Assembly (NCBI RefSeq): GCF_016612545.1
Contig: NZ_JAENRY010000017.1
Coordinates: forward strand, 1 to 64,000
Source of the DNA: Streptomyces sp. MBT65
GTDB taxonomy: Bacteria; Actinomycetota; Actinomycetes; Streptomycetales; Streptomycetaceae
DNA: 64,000 nucleotides
Direction of reading: 5' to 3'
The notes beneath the pieces are model-generated. The model did no database searches. It was not told the DNA's origin and saw only the letters and a program-made list of their open reading frames with translations. Positions 41,724-48,525 of this stretch are shown here, piece after piece (position 1 is the first letter of the stretch; each line of letters starts with the position of its first letter). Both the position numbers and the translations under genes were made by a program.

Positions 41724-42479
41724 ATGACCCAGTACACCGACTACTTCGGCCCCGAGGGCCTCCTCGTCCGGGGCACGGTCATCGTCGTCCCCGGCCGTGG
41801 CGAGACCCGGGCCACCTACACCCGCTTCGGCAGGCGACTCGCCGCCGACGCCTACCGCGTCCGCGTCGTCGACGCCCCCGACCTCGACACCGAGGACCTG
41901 ACCACGCTCGCCGCCCGCCTCTCCGAAGCCGCCGAGGACACGGCCGCCGAGAACGGTGTCGTACGGCCCCTCGTCCTCGTCGGAGCCGACTCGGGCGCAG
42001 CCGCCGTAGCCGCGCTCCTCGGTCGGGCACTCGACACGCAGCCCGACGCCGTGGTCCTCGCGGGGCTGCCCGGCCGGGCCCCCGGTACCACCGCGACCGC
42101 CGGCACCTGGGACGAGGAACTCGACGTCCGCACCTCCTGCCCCGCCCACCGGGGCAATCTCACCCAGGACCCCGAGGTACGCCGCGGCTCGCTCGACGAC
42201 GCCGTACCGGAAGCCGTGCTCGCCGCCGCCCACGACGGTGAGACCGCCGTCCCCGTCCTGCTCCTCGTCGGCGACGCGGACCCGCTCGCGGACCACGAGG
42301 CGCTCGCGCACACCGCCAAGTCCCTTGCGCGGGCCCGGCTTTCGGTCGTGCACGGCGCGCACCACGACGTGCTCAACGACCTCCAGCACCGCTCGGTGGC
42401 CGCCGAGGTCGTCACCTTCCTGGAGACGCTGCGCAACGAGCTGAGGCCGCTGGTCACGGTGCGGTCGAGCGCCTGGTGA
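41724..42479 (+). CDS. Alpha/beta hydrolase with Asp at the nucleophile elbow
   Basis: 251 residues. Strand and elbow LVLVGADSGAAAVAALLG place Asp, not Ser, at the centre of the G-x-Nu-x-G turn. The acid is in LLLVGDADPLADHE and the His in VVHGAHHDVLND. An Asp nucleophile is known in haloalkane dehalogenases and epoxide hydrolases of this fold, which form an alkyl-enzyme ester. Most esterases have Ser. Its gene follows the second LLM enzyme by one base, so it is coupled. It may hydrolyse a product of the monooxygenases. Fold confident, reaction uncertain. Confidence 0.75.
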   Translation: MTQYTDYFGPEGLLVRGTVIVVPGRGETRATYTRFGRRLAADAYRVRVVDAPDLDTEDLTTLAARLSEAAEDTAAENGVVRPLVLVGADSGAAAVAALLGRALDTQPDAVVLAGLPGRAPGTTATAGTWDEELDVRTSCPAHRGNLTQDPEVRRGSLDDAVPEAVLAAAHDGETAVPVLLLVGDADPLADHEALAHTAKSLARARLSVVHGAHHDVLNDLQHRSVAAEVVTFLETLRNELRPLVTVRSSAW

Positions 42480-42535
42480 GTGTCCTTCCGCCGACCCGGT
42501 ACACCGTCTGAACCCCGACCTCGAAAGGTCCCGTC

Positions 42536-43093
42536 ATGGCCTCGATCCTGTCCGTCTCCGGAAGCCCCTCCCCCACCTCCCGCACCACCCGACTCCTGCG
42601 TCACCTGGACGACCGGCTCCGCCGCCAGGGCCATGACGTGACTCCGCTGGAGGTACGCACGCTGCCCGCGCAGGCCTTGCTGGGCGCCGACTTCGGGCAT
42701 CCGGCGATCGCCGCCGCCACGGCGCTGTTCGAGCAGGCGGACGGGGTGGTGATCGGTACGCCGATCTACAAGGCCGCCTACTCGGGCCTGTTGAAGTCGC
42801 TCCTCGATCTGCTCCCGCAGTACGCCCTGACCGGGAAGACGGTGCTGCCGCTGGCCACGGGCGGCAGCACGGCCCATGTCCTGGCGATCGACTACGCGTT
42901 GCGTCCGGTGCTGAGTTCCATGGGGCCCTCGCACATCGTGCCGGGGTGGTTCACGCTCGACAAGGACATCACGGTCGGCGAGGACGGCTCGCTGACCGTC
43001 GCATCCGCGACGGCCACGGCGCTGGAGCAGGTCACGGACCACTTCTCCCGGGCGCTGGGAGGGCGTACGGCGGTGCTCGCGTCCACCGGGTGA
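42536..43093 (+). CDS. NADPH-dependent FMN reductase, SsuE type
   Basis: 185 residues, flavodoxin-like. The FMN phosphate loop is LSVSGSPSPTSRTTRLLRHL, the second motif is VVIGTPIYKAAYSGLLKSLL (about 73-92), and LPLATGGSTAHVLAIDYALR follows. These features are those of SsuE/MsuE, the reductases that supply reduced FMN to sulfonate and sulfone monooxygenases. As the last gene of the operon it is the evident partner for the two LLM enzymes. It is distinct from the reductase at 19265. Confidence 0.9.
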   Translation: MASILSVSGSPSPTSRTTRLLRHLDDRLRRQGHDVTPLEVRTLPAQALLGADFGHPAIAAATALFEQADGVVIGTPIYKAAYSGLLKSLLDLLPQYALTGKTVLPLATGGSTAHVLAIDYALRPVLSSMGPSHIVPGWFTLDKDITVGEDGSLTVASATATALEQVTDHFSRALGGRTAVLASTG

Positions 43094-43185
43094 ACGAGGC
43101 CGGCCTCGGGGTCGGATATGGCAGTCGTGTGTCAACTCCCCACGTCAGACTGGTTCTCCGGGACCGGCTGTGGTTCGCTCACCGC

Positions 43186-43260
43186 ATGACCGTGCTCGTG
43201 ACCCGCCGCCACGTCGACTACGTGCGTGTCACCACCATGGCCTGTTCCGCCGTGAGCTGA
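43186..43260 (+). CDS. Cysteine-containing leader peptide 2
   Basis: A 24-residue frame MTVLVTRRHVDYVRV then TTMACSAVS. RRHVDYVRVxxxACSA is the recognised form of actinobacterial sulfur-gene leader peptides. It ends 119 bp before metY. It contains a single Cys codon near the C-terminus, unlike leader 1 with three. Both peptides are 24 residues, both precede sulfur genes, and they share R-x-x-VD-x-x-R-x-x-x-x-x-C-S-A spacing in part. It likely couples Cys-tRNA supply to expression of metY and metX. Confidence 0.7.
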   Translation: MTVLVTRRHVDYVRVTTMACSAVS

Positions 43261-43379
43261 CGCCCCGCTCCCCTTCCCCTCCTCGACCGCACCCCGCTGT
43301 CCGCCGCCTGCCCAGGCACCGCGCACAGCCCTGCGGTCCCTGTCCGACCCCGCACCCGCACGCCGCACAAGGGAGAACA

Positions 43380-44741
43380 ATGAGCCAGCCCATCGACTCC
43401 GTCACCGGGGGTCACACACCCGAGGACGAACCCGCAGGTCCGGACACCTCGGCCTGGTCGTTCGAGACCAAGCAGATCCACGCCGGTGCCGCGCCGGACC
43501 CGACGACCGGGGCGCGGGCGACGCCGATCTACCAGACCAGCTCGTTCGTCTTCCGTGACACCCAGCACGCCGCCGACCTGTTCTCGCTGGCCGAGCCCGG
43601 CAACATCTACACCCGGATCCACAACCCCACCCAGGACGTCTTCGAGCAGCGCGTCGCAGCCCTCGAGGGCGGGGTCGCCGCCGTCGCTCTCGCCTCCGGC
43701 CAGGCCGCCGAGACCCTCGCTATCCTCACCCTGGCGTCCGCGGGCGACCACCTGGTCTCCAGCACGTCCCTGTACGGCGGTACGTACAACCTGTTCCGCC
43801 ACACGCTGCCGAAGTTCGGCATCGAGGTGTCCTTCGTCGACGACCCGGACGACCTCGACGCCTGGCGCGCGGCGATCCGCCCGAACACGAAGGCCCTGTT
43901 CGCCGAGACCCTCGGCAACCCGCGCGGCAACGTCCTCGACGTACGGGGCGTGGCGGACGTCGCGCACGAGGCCGGCGTCCCGCTGATCGTCGACAACACC
44001 GTGCCGACCCCGTACCTGCTGCGGCCGATCGAGCACGGCGCCGACATCGTCGTCCACTCCGCGACGAAGTTCCTCGGCGGACACGGCACCACCATCGCCG
44101 GTGTCGTGGTCGACGGCGGCACCTTCGACTTCGGCGCGCACGCCGAGCGCTTCCCCGACTTCAGCGAGCCGGACCCCAGCTACCACGGCCTGCGGTACTG
44201 GCCGGCGCTCGGCCCGGGCGCCTTCGCCATCAAGCTGCGCGTGCAGCTGCTGCGCGACCTCGGCCCGGCGATCTCGCCGCACTCCGCGTTCCTGCTGCTC
44301 CAGGGCGTGGAGACGCTCAGCCTGCGCATCGAACGCCACTCGTCCAACGCCCAGGCCCTCGCGGAGTGGCTGGAGCAGCGCGACGAGGTGGCCGCCGTCC
44401 ACTATCCGGGCCTCGAGTCCAACAGGTGGTACGAGGCGGGACAGCGCTACCTTCCGCGCGGTGCCGGGGCGGTGCTGGCCTTCGAACTGCGGGACGGGGT
44501 CGAGGCCGGAAAGCGTTTCGTGGACGCGGTCGAGCTGTTCAGTCATCTCGCCAACATCGGGGACGTCCGCAGTCTCATCATTCACCCGGCGTCCACGACC
44601 CACAGTCAGCTGGACGACGCCCAGTTGGCCGCGACCGGCACCTCGCCGGGGCTGGTGCGGCTGTCCGTCGGCATCGAGAACCTCGCCGATCTGAAGGCCG
44701 ACCTGGAGGCCGGGTTCCGCGCGGCCAAGGGCGCGTCCTGA
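43380..44741 (+). CDS. metY: O-acetylhomoserine sulfhydrylase (PLP enzyme)
   Basis: 453 residues. Cys/Met-metabolism PLP enzyme with FETKQIHAGAAPDPTTGARA, the phosphate site YTRIHNPTQDVFEQRVAALE, VDNTVPTPYLLRPIEHGADI and the cofactor Lys in VVHSATKFLGGHGTT (about residue 230). The C-terminus is SVGIENLADLKADLEAGF. It makes homocysteine from O-acetylhomoserine and sulfide, bypassing cystathionine. GGGAGAACA precedes ATG 43380. The stop overlaps the apparent start of metX. It follows leader peptide 2 and completes the sulfur pathway by fixing sulfide released upstream. Confidence 0.93.
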   Translation: MSQPIDSVTGGHTPEDEPAGPDTSAWSFETKQIHAGAAPDPTTGARATPIYQTSSFVFRDTQHAADLFSLAEPGNIYTRIHNPTQDVFEQRVAALEGGVAAVALASGQAAETLAILTLASAGDHLVSSTSLYGGTYNLFRHTLPKFGIEVSFVDDPDDLDAWRAAIRPNTKALFAETLGNPRGNVLDVRGVADVAHEAGVPLIVDNTVPTPYLLRPIEHGADIVVHSATKFLGGHGTTIAGVVVDGGTFDFGAHAERFPDFSEPDPSYHGLRYWPALGPGAFAIKLRVQLLRDLGPAISPHSAFLLLQGVETLSLRIERHSSNAQALAEWLEQRDEVAAVHYPGLESNRWYEAGQRYLPRGAGAVLAFELRDGVEAGKRFVDAVELFSHLANIGDVRSLIIHPASTTHSQLDDAQLAATGTSPGLVRLSVGIENLADLKADLEAGFRAAKGAS

Positions 44742-45883
44742 ACACCGTACCGACTCCGTCAGCGGTCCCCCTTCCGCCGGCCTCCGGGGCCTGGCGGGAG
44801 GGGGATCCGCCCGGGCGCCGTCAGTGGCACGCCCGGGAGAAGCCCCTCGCGCTGGAGGCGGGCGGTGAACTGCCCGGCGTACGGCTGGCGTTCGAGACCT
44901 GGGGACGGCTCGCACCGGACCGCTCGAACGCCGTGCTCGTGCTGCACGCGCTCACCGGCGACAGTCATGTCGCCGGGCCCGTCGAGCCCGGTCACCCCAC
45001 CGCCGGTTGGTGGGACGCACTGGTCGGACCTGGTCAAGTCCTGGACACCGAACGGTGGTTCGTCGTCGCGCCGAACGTTCTCGGCGGCTGTCAGGGCAGC
45101 ACCGGGCCGTCCTCGCCCGGCCCCGGCGGGCGGAGTTGGGGCGGAGACTTCCCGTTCCTGACCCAGCGCGACCAGGTCGCCGTAGAAGCCGGACTGGCGG
45201 ACGAACTGGGCGTCGAACGTTGGGCGTTGGTGATCGGCGGTTCCATGGGTGGGATGCGCGCGCTGGAGTGGGCGGTGTCGTATCCGGAGCGGACGGACGC
45301 GCTTCTGCTGCTCGCCACCACGGCGGCGGCGAGCGCCGAGCAGATCGCGTGGGCCAACATCCAGCTGCACGCGATCCGTTCGGATCCGCACTGGCACGGC
45401 GGCGACTACCACGACACCGGCCGAGGACCGCTCGCGGGACTCGGCCTCGCCCGGCGCCTCGCCCATGTCACCTACCGCAGCGAACCGGAGTTGGCGGTCC
45501 GCTTCGGCCGTACGGCACAGGGGGCGGAGGACCCGTGGAACGGCGGCCGGTACCAGGTCGAGTCGTATCTCGACCATCACGCCGCCAAGTTGGTGCGCCG
45601 TTTCGACGCGGGCAGCTATGTCACCCTCTCCGAGGCGATGAACAGCCACGACATCGGTCGCGATCGCGGGGGCACGCGCGCGGCGCTGCGCCGGGTGACC
45701 GCGCGGACGCTGGTCGCCGGGGTCGACTCCGACCGGCTCTATCCGCCGTCCCAGCAGGCCGAGTTGGCGGCGGGAATCCCGGGGGCGGACCGGCTCCGGG
45801 TGGTCGAGTCGCCGTACGGCCACGACGGGTTCCTGATCGAGACGGAGCAGGTCGGCGCGCTGGTGCGCGAACTCGTGGGCTAG
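44738..45883 (+). CDS. metX: Homoserine O-acetyltransferase, apparent CTG start
   Basis: 381 residues, alpha/beta-hydrolase acyltransferase that makes O-acetylhomoserine for MetY. Evidence: LAFETWGRLAPDRSNAVLVL, LHALTGDSHVAG, FVVAPNVLGGCQGSTGPSSP, the nucleophile Ser in VIGGSMGGMRALEW, Asp in GVDSDRLYPPSQQAEL and His in SPYGHDGFLIE. In frame with this sequence there is no ATG, GTG or TTG between the metY reading region and the conserved core. The only sensible start is CTG 44738, which overlaps the metY stop as CTGA and implies translational coupling. Confidence 0.9.
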   Translation: MNTVPTPSAVPLPPASGAWREGDPPGRRQWHAREKPLALEAGGELPGVRLAFETWGRLAPDRSNAVLVLHALTGDSHVAGPVEPGHPTAGWWDALVGPGQVLDTERWFVVAPNVLGGCQGSTGPSSPGPGGRSWGGDFPFLTQRDQVAVEAGLADELGVERWALVIGGSMGGMRALEWAVSYPERTDALLLLATTAAASAEQIAWANIQLHAIRSDPHWHGGDYHDTGRGPLAGLGLARRLAHVTYRSEPELAVRFGRTAQGAEDPWNGGRYQVESYLDHHAAKLVRRFDAGSYVTLSEAMNSHDIGRDRGGTRAALRRVTARTLVAGVDSDRLYPPSQQAELAAGIPGADRLRVVESPYGHDGFLIETEQVGALVRELVG

Positions 45884-45942
45884 GGAGCGTTCCTGACGGC
45901 GCGCTGTGTACCGTACGTCCGGGAGATCAGACAACGCTCCCT
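45882..45942 (+). terminator. Long-loop hairpin after metX
   Basis: AGGGAGCGTT (45882-45891) and AACGCTCCCT (45933-45942) are perfect complements 41 nt apart. The stem begins 2 nt before the end of metX. It may act as a terminator, though the loop is long and there is no U-tract. Confidence 0.4.
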
Positions 45943-45995
45943 GCGCGTCGGCGACTTGGGTGGGCCTGCTCCGCCCGTGGGGGTGGAGTTCAGAC

Positions 45996-46709
45996 ATGAG
46001 CGGAACTTCGATGCACTCGAGCGGAGAAGTGCGCGAGGCGTGGGGCCGGGTCACCGCGTGGCTCGAACGCAACGACCCTGAGACGCTCGCCGCGCTCGGC
46101 GGCCCGGGGAGCGATGCGGCCATCAGGGAAGCCGAGTCGCGCATGGGTCTGGCTCTGCCGGCGGAGCTGCGGGAGTGGCTGCTGGCGAACGACAGCGATG
46201 CCGGCAGGCAACCCGCCGCCCACTCCTGTCTGGTGGCGCTGGGGTGCGCTTTGGACATTCCCGGCGGCCACATCCTTCTGGGACTGACGGACATTCAGCG
46301 GGTCTACCTCAGCCGGATGGGCCTGGAGGAGATGCAGCCGTCCCCTGACCCAGACCATCCGTTCTGGCGTCGTGAGTGGGTGCCCATCGCCGCGGAGACC
46401 GACGGTCTCTACGGGACGTTCCTGGACGCGCTCACCGGAACCGTCGGAACCTGGGCGGAGGCGGAGGGTCCCGAGGAGGGCGTGTACGCCTCGCTGTCCG
46501 CCTTCTTCCAGGAGACGGCGGACCGGCTGGAAGGGGTGTCCTCGGGAGACTGGAGCGGCCCCGGCCGGTCCGATCGGACCCGGAGTCTCGAACCCCGCCC
46601 GGAGGACGAGCCGATACGCCGTTGGGCGCGCGCCAACGGCTACGCGGTCAATGATCGTGGGCGTGTCCCCGCGTCCATCCGCGAGGCCTACGAGATGTCG
46701 CGGCCGTGA
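45996..46709 (+). CDS. SMI1/KNR4-domain protein fused to an Lsr2-like DNA-binding tail
   Basis: 237 residues. The first 180 are an SMI1/KNR4 (SUKH) domain: AAIREAESRMGLALPAELRE, WLLANDSD, GGHILLGLTDIQRVYLSRMG, FWRREWVPIAAETDGLYGTF, LDALTGTVGTWAEAEG. The last 35 (PIRRWARANGYAVNDRGRVP, ASIREAYE) match the C-terminal DNA-binding domain of Lsr2, the actinobacterial nucleoid protein that reads AT-rich minor grooves. SUKH proteins often serve as toxin immunity proteins. This fusion would give one a DNA-binding tail. ATG 45996 follows GGGTGGAG. It convergently faces the MarR gene. Confidence 0.8.
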   Translation: MSGTSMHSSGEVREAWGRVTAWLERNDPETLAALGGPGSDAAIREAESRMGLALPAELREWLLANDSDAGRQPAAHSCLVALGCALDIPGGHILLGLTDIQRVYLSRMGLEEMQPSPDPDHPFWRREWVPIAAETDGLYGTFLDALTGTVGTWAEAEGPEEGVYASLSAFFQETADRLEGVSSGDWSGPGRSDRTRSLEPRPEDEPIRRWARANGYAVNDRGRVPASIREAYEMSRP

Positions 46710-46731
46710 TCAGCCGCTCCGTGGTGATCCC

Positions 46732-47238
46732 TTAGCGCCGACGCCAGGGCAGTGCCTCCTGGTCGTCCCCGGCGTCCTCCTCGCGATGGAGCGCGGCGTT
46801 GATCGCCTCGCCGATCTCCGCGAACTGGCGTACCTGCTCGGGCGTCAGCGCGTCGAAGACGGCTCGGCGTACGGCCGCGACGTGGCCGGGGGCCGCGCGC
46901 TCCAGGAATTCGCGTCCCTGCGCGGTGAGTTCGGCGAGTTGGCTGCGCCGGTTCGCGGGGTCCTCGTAGCGGTCCAGATAGCCGGCCTCCTGGAGGCGGG
47001 TCACCGCGTGGGTCAGTCGGCTGCGGGTGATCTTGAGGCGCTCGGCCAGCTCCGACATGGTGAGGGTGGCCTTCGGGACCGAGGACAGGTGGGCCAGCAG
47101 GATGTAGTCGGCGTGCGTCATCCCCGCGTCGCGCCGCAACTGGCGGCTGAGATGGTCGGACAGGAGCGTGGAGAACTCGACGTAGGCGAGCCAGGCCCGC
47201 ATCTCCTCGGCATCCAGCCAGCGCGGTGTCTCGGTCAT
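46732..47238 (-). CDS. MarR-family transcriptional regulator
   Basis: 168 residues. Winged helix-turn-helix: MTHADYILLAHLSSVPKATL, TMSELAERLKITRSRLTHAV, TRLQEAGYLDRYEDPANRRS, then LTAQGREFLERAAPGHVAAV. It lies 31 bp downstream of the HepT-like gene on the same strand, so the two may be cotranscribed. It could regulate the catabolic island to the right or an efflux gene elsewhere. No operator was identified. Confidence 0.88.
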   Translation of the reverse strand: MTETPRWLDAEEMRAWLAYVEFSTLLSDHLSRQLRRDAGMTHADYILLAHLSSVPKATLTMSELAERLKITRSRLTHAVTRLQEAGYLDRYEDPANRRSQLAELTAQGREFLERAAPGHVAAVRRAVFDALTPEQVRQFAEIGEAINAALHREEDAGDDQEALPWRRR

Positions 47239-47269
47239 GGTCGCACTGTAGCCGCCACCGTTTGAACCT

Positions 47270-47746
47270 TCACACCACCGGGCCGGGCGTGCTCGCGGTG
47301 ATCCAGTCGGTGACCTGTCGCACGTAGTCCCGGTATCCGTTCCGCGCGGCGGAGACGACTCCGGCGACCTGCTCGGGTTCCGCGTCCAGACAGAGTTGCA
47401 GCAGGACATGGTGCGGCCCGTCCGCCGGTGCGAGGGCCGCCGCCAGTTCGGCATCGATCAGTCCGGCCCGCGCGGCCGCACCGAACGAGGTGGTGGGTGT
47501 CTGCGGCGGCGCCTCGCCCAACACCCCGGCGGACACATGCCGGTTGATGGCGAGGGCTAGGTCGTGCAGGAGCGCCAGGACGCGTTCGAGGGCCAGTCCG
47601 GTGCCCGGGTCGTTCTCCAGGCGCGCGCCGTCCAGCCGTCCGAGCGAGTCGAGTTGGACGACCGACTTGCGCATGGTGATGAGCCGGTGCTCGATCGCCG
47701 CGCGGTCGACGGTCACCGGCGCCGCCTCTGCCCTCGTTGTGGTCAT
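47270..47746 (-). CDS. HepT-like (DUF86) protein without the RNase motif
   Basis: 158 residues, all-helical. LALERVLALLHDLALAINRH and TSFGAAARAGLIDAELAAAL match the HepT fold of type VII toxin-antitoxin systems. In active HepT, the next helix carries R-x4-H-x-Y (typically GLRNRLVHEY). The aligned segment here reads GPHHVLLQLC, so Arg, His and Tyr are replaced by His, Gln and Cys. No MntA nucleotidyltransferase partner gene is next to it. It is probably a repurposed, non-cleaving relative. Confidence 0.65.
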   Translation of the reverse strand: MTTTRAEAAPVTVDRAAIEHRLITMRKSVVQLDSLGRLDGARLENDPGTGLALERVLALLHDLALAINRHVSAGVLGEAPPQTPTTSFGAAARAGLIDAELAAALAPADGPHHVLLQLCLDAEPEQVAGVVSAARNGYRDYVRQVTDWITASTPGPVV

Positions 47747-47885
47747 CGCCGCAGCGTGCCACGCCCGGATCGCGCGCCCGGCCCCCGATTCCGTCTGGTG
47801 GGACAGGCGATGGACGGCCGCTGCCGTCGGGGGGACAGTCGTGCCCCGTGGTCAACCGGGACAACCAGGGCAAGGTGGGTACGGA

Positions 47886-48440
47886 ATGCGGCAGTTGAGT
47901 GACCTCTTCCGTAATTTCATGCAGCTTGGATACGTGACCGACGACATCGACGCCGCTGCGGCGTTCCTGGAGTCGAGGCTGGGCACGGTCCAGTGCGTCA
48001 AGCACTTCAAGTCCTCGCTGGGCGGCGGTCTGCCGCCCTCCGGTGCCGACGACCCGCGCGGCACCTACGTCGTGGTGGACGGGGTACCCGCCGACGAGTG
48101 GGTCATCGATGTCGCCCTGGTCAACGCCGGTCCGACCAACCTGGAGATCATCCGCCCGGTCGGCGGCAAGGTCGACCTCTATCGCGGTGCCGTCCGGCCC
48201 GGCGAACCGGCGACGCTGCATCATCTGGGCTTCCGCGTCGACGACTTCGACGAGGCGTCCGCGATCGTCGCCGCGAGCGGCAGGTCGTGGAAGCAGTACG
48301 GGGACAGCGGCGCCATCCGCTTCGGATATCTCGACATGACGGCCGAGTTGGGGCACTTCGTCGAGGTCATGGAGCTCGACGAGGAGGCCGCGCAAGGGTT
48401 CGCACACCTTGAGGCGGCATCGAACGCGGGCCGGAACTGA
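47886..48440 (+). CDS. VOC-family (glyoxalase-fold) protein
   Basis: 184 residues with two beta-alpha-beta-beta-beta modules: FRNFMQLGYVTDDIDAAAAF at the start and ATLHHLGFRVDDFDEASAIV in the middle, with ligand-type residues in LNP-like TNLEIIRPV and GHFVEVMEL. The layout resembles methylmalonyl-CoA epimerase and ring-cleavage dioxygenase relatives. It starts the rightward catabolic block, 85 bp before the KstD-like gene. ATG 47886 follows AAGGTGGG. Reaction unknown. Confidence 0.75.
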   Translation: MRQLSDLFRNFMQLGYVTDDIDAAAAFLESRLGTVQCVKHFKSSLGGGLPPSGADDPRGTYVVVDGVPADEWVIDVALVNAGPTNLEIIRPVGGKVDLYRGAVRPGEPATLHHLGFRVDDFDEASAIVAASGRSWKQYGDSGAIRFGYLDMTAELGHFVEVMELDEEAAQGFAHLEAASNAGRN

Positions 48441-48525
48441 GTGCACTGAATCGTTCGGCACGGCCCACCTCCGCGTGAGTCGGCCCGTGTCCATCCATGC
48501 TCGACACCTGGTGAGAGGAACCGTC

